A stretch of DNA of 64,000 nucleotides. It comes from Asterella californica. Taxonomy: Eukaryota; Streptophyta; Marchantiopsida; Marchantiales; Aytoniaceae. The stretch covers positions 4,438,501 to 4,502,500 of the forward strand of contig JAYKYS010000001.1 in NCBI GenBank assembly GCA_036924285.1, in the 5' to 3' direction. A program made the position numbers and the translations under genes. Shown here in pieces: positions 13,001-23,850 of this stretch (positions within the stretch are counted from its first letter, which is position 1; each line of letters opens with the position of its first letter). The notes beneath the pieces are model-generated. The model ran no database searches, was not told the DNA's origin, and saw only the letters and a list, made by a program, of their open reading frames with translations.

Positions 13001-14013
13001 GATCGCCACATTCTCAGCATTTCATGGCAAAAGGTTCGTGATGAACAAAGCTTCTTGAATATCCCAGCAACTGGAATGTAATCAAATGGTAACATGTTTC
13101 TCCTCAAGACAGTACAATCCATGCGTTCACACCTCTCACCGCAAGATTCACAATCTCGTTTCAACCCGGATCTGGGTTTCGTCAAACACATGCATCTCTG
13201 AGCATGTGCTCTATATCTTTCTTGTTCACTAGGTCCATAAGGAATAGAATCATGTATACCATCATTCTGTCCCCAGCACAATCTCCACCGAACTGGTTGG
13301 GGCATACCTGCTGCTATGTAAGTATTCATGACAGAATCAAAGCTGGACAATGATTTTAATCCCATCTCTCCTCCCTTCCATTCATCACCAGCATATCTAA
13401 GTAGACAACCGAGCTTCATATGCTGATAATCTGGAGGATGTTTTGGAAGTATAGGTGTACTACATTTCCCAAACAATGTTTTGAAGATCTCATCCTGCAC
13501 CTCAATAGCAATCTTACATTTGTCCAACGTAAACTGAAGTTTCCATGTCTCCCTATAGATGGCTTCATCGAGAGTAGGGGTGTACACAGACAAGCACACA
13601 GCTTCCGAAACAGACCTAACCATGGGAAAACTTATGGGATGCGGGATCTCGTCCAAGCTCACGTCTAAGCTCACTGGATTTGTAACTTCATCTTGTTCGC
13701 TCTCAAAAAAGTTTGGATCAAAACTTCTCATCACATACCTCATTTGAGAATACCTCCATAACGTTGAGTGGTAGGATTGAAGTCTTGCTTGAACTTCTGA
13801 TGGTCTTGAACCATCCCTTATGAGAACGTTCTCTGCATGACTTTTGACTCTCTCTCTTTCCACTGCAATCTCGGAGGCCAGTTCTCTTGAACGATCTTTC
13901 TGTTTATGTCGACGTAAAGTACGACTGCTGACGAATTGATATCTCCTGTCGGGACGAGCTCTCCTACACATATACTCACAATCGCATTTCTCTCTGGACT
14001 CTCTCAAGTCCAT
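10071..14013 (-). CDS. TNP2-like CACTA transposase (three exons, one frameshift)
   Basis: Cuts and moves the element by binding its ends. Exons read 14013-12703, 12583-11478 and 11284-10071, joined by GT-AG introns in matching phases (0 then 1), about 1,200 aa in total, normal for the family. The start is the ATG at 14013. Exon 1 has a Cys-rich N-terminus (CDCEYMC, RTLRRHK) and a second cluster (RDCESCGERCERMDC). Exon 2 holds the Transposase_21/TNP2 core: GDPRNIALLAYWDG, GDHPAQCKFGGF followed by a CRRC pair, then YDPMHVLALGLFKKF. Exon 3 begins NEEMIDDIHRHGPSYVYWC and continues SFERM with NRQNMEATL. A one-base shift near 11811-11821, at an A5 run, breaks exon 2 before the HWLKSLAKDHEV region; otherwise it is open. 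Not seen: a downstream TNPA-like gene. Confidence 0.88.
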
Positions 14014-14060
14014 GGTCGATCACAGAAAAGTCCAAATTACTCAGTGCATCGAGTGAATTG

Positions 14061-14815
14061 AGGGTACCACGGAGCGAAGTCGTAATCTGTATTCTATGAC
14101 ACATCTACACCAGTAACGCTCTCTAGCTGCAAATGAACTACCTCTAATTGTAACGAAAGTGTACGTGAAGAGTGTCGAATGAAACTGAATTGTGACTTGA
14201 TCCCTCCTCCAGGAGTCTCTCTGCTAGATCCCTCACTTGTCTCTGGCGGACCTTCACGATCACAAGATTAAGTTCTCTCTCGAGGACTACGAGGACTAAG
14301 GTAAGTGATACCACTCAGGCTTCCAAACCTGAACTAACCTCGGATCTAGGACTTTTGATACTACACCGTAGTCGCAAGTTTTCAAACGGATTCATCTTCT
14401 TTTCTCCATCGTGGAAGATTAGGTACGTGCTAACTCTAGAGCTAGCTGTACTTTCGGTGCCTAGATCGGTCATTAAATTGGAACAAGCCTGCGCACAACT
14501 TCCGAGTCAGCATGACAGATGATCTGATGAAGATGCTTGTACATACCTACTTCTGCCCCGTAGCTTATCAGGTGGAGGTCGTGGACGTAAACGTCAGTTC
14601 AGAAGTCATGAGACAAACCGCACAGCTCGTAACTGTAGCTCCTTCCACTTATATATATGCTCAATAATCTAGTGCCTAAACCTGATATCATGCATCAAAA
14701 GACATAAAATAATCAAAAGACTGCATACCGCAAAAAATGAAAGGTCTAACCTTCTCTTCAGACAAGCATGTCATACACCACCACAAGACATCTTGCTTTG
14801 GACTCCCTTGTTTCA
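14061..14815. other. Presumed promoter side of the transposase; no gene seen
   Basis: This stretch lies between the transposase ATG and the left inverted-repeat arm. It may hold the element's 5' UTR and right terminus, but no CACTA-type inverted repeat or other gene was identified. Confidence 0.35.
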
Positions 14816-16305
14816 GTCAGTTCATTTCTACGGTAGAGGCTGGTGGAAAATTAAGACTACAAGCTAGAGAACTATCTCAAGAAGTGAAAAGAAAAGAAAG
14901 CGACAGCTAAGTGTGAATGAAAAATTTACACTTATCCAAGAAAATGAAAACAACCTTGCGTGGGCTTCGTCCATCCTGAACCTCGATACAACCACATATG
15001 GTGCCTCAATGCATCAGCTCGCGTAAACTTTATCGCTCCATAACTTATCACAATCCGTCAATAGAAGTCTGAATACAACCTAATTACATCTCTGGTCTTC
15101 TATCCTAGCTCTTATAGGATCTCCTGTTGAATTTTTGTCCCAAGTTTTTGTCCCACTCTAGGGAAAAACAGTCTCAGTCAAACTTCATCAGCACGCAGGA
15201 GTGAGAGGTTAGGCTATAGATGCACAAGAAAAGTTAAAGCTTTTGGATATTTCCAACTCACCAGGGCCTCGTCTTTCCAGAGTTCACATTTAGTTCCGAA
15301 GGCGAGACACGCTAACCTTAACTCCTGTCTTTGTGTATAGGTAGGAATCCAAAGCAGATTACACAAAAACGATGGAGTAAACGGTATCACGGAACTGGAG
15401 TCAGAACAAAACAAAGTCATAAACAGAGAGTTAATGCATTAACCCGGATCTCAAAATTGTCACAATAGCGATAACGAGATATTTCAGTTTGTGCCGTCAA
15501 TGATACCAATGCCATTTGGCGTACTAAAGCCAAGAGAAATCTTCACTTTGATGATTTGATCTTGAACGGGACACTGCATAAGCCAATGAAAATCCTCACT
15601 TCGAGAAACGAAACCGGAACTTGGCAAGGTATATTTCCTGCAAGAACGGAGGAACTTCGTCGTCAGAAGGATCGCAGTCTCATTCAGATCCTCGAGGAAC
15701 ATAAGGTTTCCTAAGAATTGGACCCCCAATCAATCGCTATCATAGAGAACGCGCGCTCACATGGACACCAGACAACACTACTCGCACATAACGGCAGTCC
15801 GTAGGATGTTCAGTGGTTGTTTTGTCTGGTCTCCGACTGGCCGGCTGGGTGCTCACGTTTAGTTTTCTCATGTGAATTAACAAGCCACAAGGTCCACTGA
15901 ATTTCAAGCTTTTTATACTAAGTACTTAAGGTCTTAAGAAAATCGATATTTGTTAATTGTTCTTTTAACTTGATATTGCTGTACATTTCCTTTTAAGGTA
16001 TATGGATACCTAGTGTTCCAAGTGAATTTTGAAGCCACTAGGTCCACTGATTTCAGATCTTATACCAAATGCATAGGGTCTTAACAAAATCGATATTTGT
16101 TTATTGCTATATTATTCTTTTCATTTATTATTACTACCGCTTTTCTTTTAAGGTATTTGGACATTTAGCTTTCTCAAGTGAATTAACAAGCCACGAGGTC
16201 ACTGAATTTCAGGTTTTATATAAAATGCATAGGTTCTTCGACCTCGAGTATGAGTATAAAATCATGAAAAGGAATAGCCTCTTTTCCTGTTAGTGTATTT
16301 TCACA
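14816..16305 (+). repeat. Left arm of long inverted repeat
   Basis: Pairs with the right arm in collinear blocks. 14816-15450 matches the reverse complement of 27760-28415; 15450-15530 that of 27370-27460; 15530-15800 that of 26620-27000; 15870-16305 that of 26165-26610. Within the last block two sub-copies of a roughly 150-bp unit occur (from 15885 and from 16017), each with aaatcgatatttgtt and a ccttttaaggtat word. No conserved ORF explains the match. Confidence 0.85.
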
Positions 16306-16344
16306 GGAAAAAAAAGCTTGATTGCGCCTGAGTTAAAAAGAAAC

Positions 16345-16940
16345 CACACCATTCAGTGAGTGTTTGATGGTGCAAAGTAACACATTTCTCATTTCTAGAG
16401 AAATTACCTTCTCGATAGTGCAAACTGTTGGTGAAGTTTGCAGAGTTGCACTATGTAGAATGAAATTACCCATGACATCCTTATTACCTCGGAGTGGTTG
16501 ATGATGCAAAGTCATTTCCAGAGAAATTATCTTCTCCATGGTGCGAATTGTTGGTGAAGTTTGCAGAGTTGCACTGTGTAGAATGAAATTACCCATGACA
16601 TCCCTATTACCTCGGAGAGGTTGATGGTGCAAAGTCATTTCCAGAGAAATTACCTTCTCCATGGTGCGAACTGTTGATGAAGTTTACAGAGTTACACTGC
16701 ATAGAATGAAATTATCCATGACATCTCTATTATCTCTCAGTAGTTGATGATGCAAAGTCACACATTTTTCATTTCTAGAGAAATTACCTTCTCCATGGTG
16801 TAAACTATTGGTGCAGTTTACAGAGTTGCACTGTGTAGAATGAAATTATCCATGACATCTCTATTACCTCCGAGTAGTTGATGATGCAGAGTCACACATT
16901 TTTCATTTCTAGAGAAATTACCTTCTCCATGCTTACGGTT
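16345..16940 (+). repeat. Minisatellite, 123-134-bp unit, about 4.5 copies
   Basis: The word gatg(g/a)tgcaaagt starts at 16366, 16500, 16623, 16746 and 16880 (last copy gatgatgcagagt), giving units of 134, 123, 123 and 134 bp. The difference is an 11-base block (acacatttttc) present in the first, fourth and fifth units. Open reading across it on the minus strand is a by-product of a unit length divisible by three (123 bp), not evidence for a gene. Confidence 0.92.
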
Positions 16941-17368
16941 ATTCATTAGTGGAAAATCTCGTAGAAGATTACTATAACATGTGTTCCATTTGCATCATAT
17001 CCATCAACGAATCTCTTCTCGTCTATGCTTAGTCCTTGCAAAGACAGAAGCAGTATTCTACAAGAAGTTGGCACGACTAAAGATAACTAATAGAAATAAT
17101 GTGCTGTTTAAAGATAGAGTATGACTAGAAGTGTTCTAGGTAACCCATCCAAAAAGATTCAAACAACTAAGAAGAAAAAATATGTATTATTTTTATAATT
17201 TTATAAAAGGTTTCAAAACAAATGTAAGACCAAAAAAGCTCTTAGTAATAAAGAGAAATGTAAAGATGATAATAATCGAGATTTCTTGGAATAAAGAAAT
17301 GTCTTTTTTTTATATTGAACACTAGTGAAAAAAATAAATCATAATCATGGATATAATTGAAAAATAAT
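16941..17368. other. AT-rich 3' flank of the dioxygenase-like gene
   Basis: No gene found. The words gagtatgactagaagtg (17117) and gatttcttggaa (17279) resemble 25893 and 26131 near the right arm in direct orientation, so this flank belongs to the same repeat family. It should hold the 3' UTR of the minus-strand ORF ending at 17369. Confidence 0.4.
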
Positions 17369-18715
17369 TTATTTATTTTTTGAAAAAACTTTTCCCAATG
17401 TACTATTTATCATACATCCAGCAGCATATACATCTTCAGTATTGCTTTCAGTTCTATAAGTAGTACAATGAGGTATATCTCCTCTAAAAAAGAATAAATC
17501 GCCGTCTCTTAAAGGTATCTGAATATCTAAATTTGGTAACAAAAAACTACCATCATTCGTGTTGTTCGATGGATTTGAAACTAATATAACTGTGTATTTA
17601 GTATCATCTTGATCTGTGTGAAGAATATTACAATAATTCTTCGTAATAAATAAAGGATAAATTGGTATATCAGAAAATAAAAACTTCTCCTCAGTATCTC
17701 TAGAAATTAATATGGATTCCTCCGTATAAAAATATGGAAGATGTATCCTGAAAAAATCTTCCATGACAAAAGGAAAATCTTCACAAGTACCAACTAAAAG
17801 AGTTTCAAGTAAAACACGATGATAATACTTCTCTAAAAAACTATCAAATCCCTCTATGATATTAGTAAATTTTTTATACTTACAACTATTTTTGAAAAAT
17901 GTCATTGAATTTGGACCTCGCCGCTCACGCCAATTATGCAATGGCCCTACAGCGCGCATCGTTTCCTTCAATGACACTCGTGCATCTCCTCTTCTCAATA
18001 TGTACTTCATATCATAGATGGCTTTGATATGTTGTCGTAAATATAACATAAGGGCACCTCTAAATTTCATCTTCTTTCTTCCTGCAACAATCTGACCTTC
18101 AGATGTATAAATAAGTTCTATTTGTTGTTTTGAAACAATAGTGTAAAAAGAAGAAGGTACTATGCACCAAAGAGGTTTATCTATTTGAGCTAATTCCCCT
18201 TTGATAGTTTCTATTCGTCGTCTATAAATAAGTTCACTAATATCTGTACTCTCATGATAATAAAAACATTCTGAAAATTGTTGATCAGAATATTCAAAAT
18301 ATATTTTCTCTACCCGTTTTCTATCATATGAAGAAAGATGATACTCTAAAAATTCTGAAGGATCTTTCCGAAACTGTCTTAATTTTTTTTGTATCTTCTT
18401 CGGAAGAATATTAATATTCAATCTCGAATCGATACACAGACAAATCCTATTCCAGCAACTTTTCATAAAAAAGTGTGTCCAATGATCTCCAGCTCCCGTT
18501 GTTTCGACTAATATATCATATCCTCTCATAAAACTTTCTCGTGATCTTATCACTCTACCACATAGTAACATTCTTGTAACTATGTCGAAAAAATAAATTT
18601 CTCCGAGAACCCAAGTCAGAAAAATTTCTAAAAATTTTCCTTTCATTAAAATGAGTACATTGACCATGTCATAAAAGAAAAGGACATCCTCGACATTTTC
18701 CTTCTCCATTTTCAA
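17369..18715 (-). CDS. 2OG-Fe(II) dioxygenase-like protein, possible TET/JBP relative
   Basis: Intact single-exon ORF of 448 aa starting MKMEKENVEDVLFF. The C-terminal 90 residues look like a double-stranded beta-helix dioxygenase. HTD at 366-368 would be the first two iron ligands and His416 (in GDIPHCTTY) the third. Between them are a LPNLDIQIPL strand and the RDGDLFFFRGD turn, a spacing like the TET/JBP-type enzymes that oxidise methyl-cytosine or thymine. The usual Arg about ten residues after the last His, which binds 2-oxoglutarate, is not obvious (Arg421 is only five away). Residues 1-300 match nothing I know. The ORF is much more AT-rich than nearby DNA and has no introns, suggesting recent transfer or mobile origin. 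Substrate is not shown; another 2OG oxygenase type is possible. Confidence 0.6.
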   Translation of the reverse strand: MKMEKENVEDVLFFYDMVNVLILMKGKFLEIFLTWVLGEIYFFDIVTRMLLCGRVIRSRESFMRGYDILVETTGAGDHWTHFFMKSCWNRICLCIDSRLNINILPKKIQKKLRQFRKDPSEFLEYHLSSYDRKRVEKIYFEYSDQQFSECFYYHESTDISELIYRRRIETIKGELAQIDKPLWCIVPSSFYTIVSKQQIELIYTSEGQIVAGRKKMKFRGALMLYLRQHIKAIYDMKYILRRGDARVSLKETMRAVGPLHNWRERRGPNSMTFFKNSCKYKKFTNIIEGFDSFLEKYYHRVLLETLLVGTCEDFPFVMEDFFRIHLPYFYTEESILISRDTEEKFLFSDIPIYPLFITKNYCNILHTDQDDTKYTVILVSNPSNNTNDGSFLLPNLDIQIPLRDGDLFFFRGDIPHCTTYRTESNTEDVYAAGCMINSTLGKVFSKNK

Positions 18716-18848
18716 AGATCTGCATATACAAAAAAAAATGATAATAATATATTAAAAACCAATGTAACTTGATATTATTAATATTCAAGAAACTAAAAAA
18801 CTGATTTTATTTTATTATTTAATTTCTTGAATATTGTCTTTAATTTAT

Positions 18849-19040
18849 ATGTTTACAATCGATAACATTCACGCTGTAGACCAATTAAGGTCTTACCTTA
18901 GAATGTAAAGATGTGGATAAACATGTTTTAACTTTATTTATTAAATACTTATTGAGGAATATATATGTTTATTATCGATGACATTCACGTTGCAGACCGG
19001 TTAAGGTCATACCTTAGAATGTAAAGACTTATATAAACAT
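18849..19040 (+). repeat. Direct duplication of a 76-bp unit upstream of the dioxygenase-like ORF
   Basis: 18849-18924 and 18965-19040 are near-identical, sharing atcgat-acattcacg, the word ttaaggtc and taccttagaatgtaaag, and both ending in taaacat. They sit 130-325 bp upstream of the ATG at 18715, so they are either promoter repeats or subterminal repeats of a mobile unit. Each copy has an internal short inverted repeat (aaggt / acctt). Confidence 0.88.
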
Positions 19041-19576
19041 TTATTTTCCACAGAAATATTTAATAAATAAAAAATATACTTTGTATGTTTTTTTTCTAAA
19101 TTTACATATTACATAAAATCTAAAACAAATATAAAATAAAATCATCTAAATAAACATACGCTATAATGCAGCAAAAATCAACGAGGGTTGATAAAAGTTA
19201 CCTCAAAGTTTCTGTGATTCGAAGACTGATACAATCTCCGTGATATCAGTTACGATACTCCAACTTCGAAATTAACATAAAACACTGAAGAAACTTACAT
19301 GCAATAAACAAAAACAACAAGAGAGATTAACATAACTTAGATGAAATCAATCAGTAATCAATCTGCGCATCAGTACCTAAAGAAGACATCAGTTCCTAGA
19401 GATAGCAGTGAGATTAGAAAGTCGATTTGATTATTATTTTGATAAAGCCAGGTAACAGGCTTCGTATAGAAACGCTCCATTTTACTTCTCGAAGGCACGG
19501 GTCACTTTGCAATAAACAAGGGTGAACTTCTTCGGAAATTTATACCATCTCCATCAAAGATCCTAAGGGAGAGTTC

Positions 19577-19745
19577 AAGGATATATAGTCTCCCTCGCAA
19601 AGGGGCCTAAACCCTTGCTGATCCGGGTCGGCGGTTAGGGTAGCGGAGGGTATAAGGATATAAAGTCTCCCTTGCAAAGGGATCCGAGTCGGGGGTTAGG
19701 GTAGCGGAGGGTATAAGGATATATGGTCTCTCTTGCAAAGGGGGC
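19577..19745 (+). repeat. 61-bp tandem repeat, about 2.7 copies
   Basis: The unit contains atccg(g/a)gtcgg, gttagggtagcggagggtat, aaggatata and a ctcccttgcaaaggg word. Copies start at 19621 and 19682, with a partial copy from 19577. The open frame across it is not a gene. Confidence 0.88.
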
Positions 19746-21914
19746 GATCTGGATGGTCCAATGAAATATACCGGCGTTATTCTTCTCAGCTCAAGGGAAC
19801 TATGCATGTTCTAACCAACTACAGCCCTCCCGTCTGAAGCTAAATCATCGACCGATAGACTATTCTCTAGATATTCATGAAATATCAATGCATCTCGGCG
19901 CTACCAGTTCTCTAGATATTCATGAAAGGTATAGAGTCTCTTAGCATCATAGCTCTCCCAATCGACCTCTCGGTTGACTTGACCCTCAACTCTCCACTCG
20001 ACCTCCGCATCGATCTCTTCACCAGATCTCGAGCAATCGCTACTAGAGCTAATCCCGTCCACGGATAAGGTGATTGTTGGAGTCGTGGATCCATCATCGG
20101 CAGTACATGGATGTTGAACTGTGCTCATAGGCTAAATTTCTAAAGAGAGTAAAAACTCGAAAATCCAACCTGAGACCTATCCATTCTAATGGAAAAGCGT
20201 TGCTGAACATGCTGTCACACGATGGTGAGAAACTTGTTGTCAGAGCTCTATATCTTCTATTGTGGCACTCCAAAGTACATGCTCTATGCAGAAGCGCTGC
20301 GACTTGCTATCACTATCAGGTACGTTGTAGTTTACGAGGATGGCAATAGTAGGAGCCTAGGAGGAAGGGCGCGCGGGGAGTACTGAGGTCTTTCAATCCG
20401 CGTGATTGCTAAGCAGTCGATACATAAGTGCTGGGCTTCGACAAGGACGGTTTTGTTGGACCGGGGACAGGTAGTGCGAGCTCATAAACTCCAATGCTGC
20501 TGCTGCAGCTCGAGCTGGCTTGCGCATGCTCAAGTTCGAGAATGACTTGGGAGCTACTTGGGAGTTCTGAACAGGTTTCGGTCAGCTCCAGCGGGCAGAA
20601 ATATTTTTTGTTTTCAGGAATACTACTGTACTCATAGCTGAGGGAAGTGGACCACTGTCATATCGAAGAGCACAATAACATAATAACATGGAGAATGTAC
20701 GAATCCAATAATAGCTGCCGAACCTCTGGGGTCAACCGGGAGTAGATATGTTGGCGGCATGAGACTGTGACTGCTGCGATTGAAGCCTCACGGCGGAGAG
20801 CCTTACTGTACAGACGTCAAAGTTCTCTTTCAGTGAGCATCACTAATCCGTCGTGACATCACTTACCTTCGAGGAGCACTACAGGATGGTCCGGTCTCAC
20901 TATGAGATGCCGAAAACTAAAGACGTACACGATCTACCTAAGCCTCAATCAGAAAGCGTAAAGTGATTGCTAGTTTGAGAGAAAAACAAGCAATCACCCA
21001 ATACTATCCTACGCGGACGCGGTTCCTTAGATTCTCGTTCCTCGTAAGTCATCAGATGGAGTTCTGTACCTTTACGTCTCCTAGCGGGAGTGGACTTCTG
21101 GTCGTACTGAGGAGATCGCTACCACACATACTGATGGATCTAAGATCTGTCATAAAGTGGATCTTACGGCTAGCGTGGGATCTTATGAAACTTCCTTCGT
21201 TCCGAGGAGAGCAGAACTAACACGCAAACCCGTGCTGCCCACGATGATTTGCAACGTCAAACGCACAAGAAGGAAGGAAGAATGTGGCAGAGAGGAAGAC
21301 AGGTAACTCTACTTGGTTTTGTCCCACGATTCGTGACGTATCCGTACGGCAGGAGGCCCTCACTGGAATCGATGGATGATTGTAATGTCGTGAGCAATCT
21401 ACTGGCGAGACTGCACGATAAGAATCCTTCCTATTGTCATTCTGCAGTCGCCATCGGCATAGGTCGGACAAAAATTCCGACAATGCTTACGAGATCCAGG
21501 ACGGACATAAATACTCATGAGTACCGAGATGGTCTCTGAATACCCTTTGTTCCAGTTTGCAAAGGGTGATCCGAGATGTACGTCTATCATTGATTCACTA
21601 TATCGATCCTCACCCGCATGTGCCAGCTGAGTGTAGAAGTACCCGTCAGATTCAGTTACACGTGCAGACATCATAAGATCAGTCCTCCCAGACACACACG
21701 TCCCACCATACAGGACACCGAGACTAGAATCTCATCATCCCCTGGAAACACCACGCTCTCATAACCGCGTGATGGTCGGGTAGTTACTCAACGTACAATG
21801 TTCTGGGCCTAGCGAACTACTCAACGTATAATGTTCTGGGTGCTAGCGAAATGCATGGATATTTGGATGCAGCGACTCACCTGATAAATCTTCGAACCTC
21901 GTCTGAATGAACCA
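19746..21914. other. Gene-free stretch, higher GC than the dioxygenase region
   Basis: Several short open frames overlap on both strands here (for example 19901-20128 and 21217-21695), but none shows a domain, splice pattern or consistent frame. A short duplication (tctctagatattcatgaaa) lies at 19869 and 19911. I see no gene. Confidence 0.45.
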
Positions 21915-22195
21915 CTACAGTCTTGCCAATGAGAAGCTCGCGTACTCGCTTCACACGCTACAATCTTCACAATGAGAAGAGACGGCTCCTTCAGTGTATT
22001 CGCTTCACTGGACTACATTCTTGCCAATGAGAAGCTCGCGTACTCGCTTCACTCGCTACAATCTTCACAATGAGAAGAGACGGCTCCTTCAGTGTATTCG
22101 CTTCACTGGACTACAGTCTTGCCAATGAGAAGCTCGCGTACTCGCTTCACTCGCTCCAATCTTCACAATGAGAAGAGAGGGTTCCTTCAGTTTCT
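21915..22195 (+). repeat. 98-bp tandem repeat, 2.9 copies
   Basis: Copies start at 21915, 22013 and 22111 (ctaca-tcttgccaatgag), each containing a gaagctcgcgtactcgc block and then an aatcttcacaatgagaagag block. Inside each unit the word caatgagaag occurs twice, so the unit itself arose by an older duplication. Copies are nearly identical, implying recent amplification. Confidence 0.93.
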
Positions 22196-22566
22196 CTGAA
22201 AGACACGTATTTAAGTCCGAGGTATTGAACGCGTCTATACTGTAACCCTAAATCCTCATCATCAACGGCTAGTATCAGTTGAACAAGGACAAAACAGGAA
22301 AGCGGCTGTCTTCTTAAGTCTCAGTCCCTTACCGGCAGGAGTCCCGGTAGCTACTGCAGTCATAGTTGAAACAAGAGGGCACCGGCAAATCGGGGGCTGA
22401 ACTGCGTTCTACAGTGTACACTGCAGAGCGGGTGAGGCTTCACGAGACTGAGGATGTGTGAAGGACGAGTGGCTTCGGGACCGTGGGAAAGGACTCCCGC
22501 ATTTATCGAACTTCACCTTCGATTGGGTGAAGGCAAATTCCGATCTAGAACAACGTGCTAAGTGAA

Positions 22567-22900
22567 AATAACAACATCTTGTTATTAAAACACCTAATAA
22601 ATGTAATAACAACATTCTGTTATTTACAGTACACACGTGTGAACACCCGGGGCTCTTTTCCGAAATAACCCTTATCAGAAATAAATAACAACAGGATGTT
22701 ATTTACATTTTCGCACGCGTGCGAAAATGGGGGCTCTTCTGCAAAAAAAACCTTATCAGAAAATAGATTTAAATAACAGCAGGTTGTTATTTTCTATTTG
22801 CACGTGCGAATATGACGCGTGCGAGAACGCTGTGCGAAAACCGGATGTTTTAAATTACAATATGTTGTTATTCTTCTGGGTCATCGGAATGGAATACCGG
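22567..22900 (+). repeat. Array of nested palindromes, about three units of ~80-90 bp
   Basis: Four hairpin-capable words of the form aataac(N8)gttatt lie at 22567-22586, 22605-22624, 22684-22703 and 22772-22791. They alternate with second palindromes: acacgtgt at 22633-22640, a perfect 20-bp palindrome at 22708-22727 with core gcacgcgtgc, and gcacgtgc at 22800. Each unit also has ggggctctt followed by a taacccttatcagaaata-like word. A fourth, eroded unit follows to about 22930. The core changes while symmetry is kept, as if hairpin structure matters more than sequence. Confidence 0.85.
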
Positions 22901-22930
22901 GGACTCCTCCGCAACATTAATAAATCAGTT

Positions 22931-23850
22931 GGACAAGGGAAACCATCGGGATGTTACGCCACCGGAATACTGACGCCCGAGTTAATTAACTTTACCGGGT
23001 GCTGTTCAACTAAATAATTTGACGGTGGTGTCGTTTAACTTGTATTATTGTCTGCGGGTGCTGTTTAAGCAAAAACGTCTACTCCCGCTAAAACTAAGGA
23101 GGATCACCGGTACTTGCACCCACGCAGTTATAGACGAACTGTGATTTTACCAAAACAGGTTAGACCGGGAAGTAAAACTGCTTGTTATCGGTCAAAGGAC
23201 TGAGGAAGAAAATTTCAACTTCGAGGGACTTAGGGAGCTCTAACGTTCCTGCGGGGGACTGAGGGAGTAAAAAGCTGACCCAAGTCCTGATTTATGTAAA
23301 GCATTTATTTATCTTAACGGTACTCCTGTAACGATACTCATAGTTCTATGTCTGAGTGATTATATTTGAAAGTTTACGGCCAACAAACCTTTTGACGTTT
23401 CTCTACTTTACGATCGATGTTAGAGACCCCCTAACATGTACAGGATGTCTCAGTTAAGGTTTAAACCTGTAAGCCTCAAATGTCCACCGTGGTAAGAGTA
23501 TGCAGAAAGTGAAGGAACTTTCGAACTGCAGTGTGAAGCCCGGGAATCCGGGAGTTAGAGATTTACTGACGGAGACGTTTTCGAACCAGTTCCAATCCGT
23601 TTGCGAGGAAAGTTTGCCCAATACTGGTAGAAAGAATTGATGATGGGTACCAGTTTCCTCCGTTTCAAGTGAGACAATCGTACAAGTGAGGATGGACACT
23701 TCCCGCTTAGACGACCTTCAGGTCAGAAATCTACTTAGTCAGCCCCCTCCAGCAACTTCACGACTTGGTCAACCTCAACAGTTCAAAAGTTTTTTTGTCA
23801 ACCCTTGGGCTTGACTGACATTACCAGTAAGAGTAAGACGCATCAACCAG
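22931..23850. other. No gene recognised
   Basis: Contains a short internal duplication (cgggtgctgtt at 22997 and 23055) but no domain or splice structure I can support. Confidence 0.4.

Larger units (their letters stand above)
9420..14060 (-). mobile_element. CACTA (En/Spm, TNP2-type) DNA transposon, right end undefined
   Basis: Defined by the TNP2-like transposase on the minus strand plus the candidate CACTA end at 9420. The right boundary lies somewhere between the transposase start and the inverted-repeat arm starting at 14816; no terminal repeat could be matched there. One frameshift in the transposase suggests the copy is either recently dead or misassembled at a homopolymer. Confidence 0.6.

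Noticed and set aside
14816..16305. Left arm as an LTR of a retrotransposon
   Set aside because: The second copy is inverted, not direct, and no pol genes lie between the arms.
16333..16662. Repetitive 41-residue protein on the minus strand
   Set aside because: It is produced by the 123-bp minisatellite unit being a multiple of three; other units break the frame.
19607..20128. Overlapping minus-strand frames near 19.6-20.1 kb
   Set aside because: The first spans the 61-bp tandem repeat and the second has no domain or splice context.
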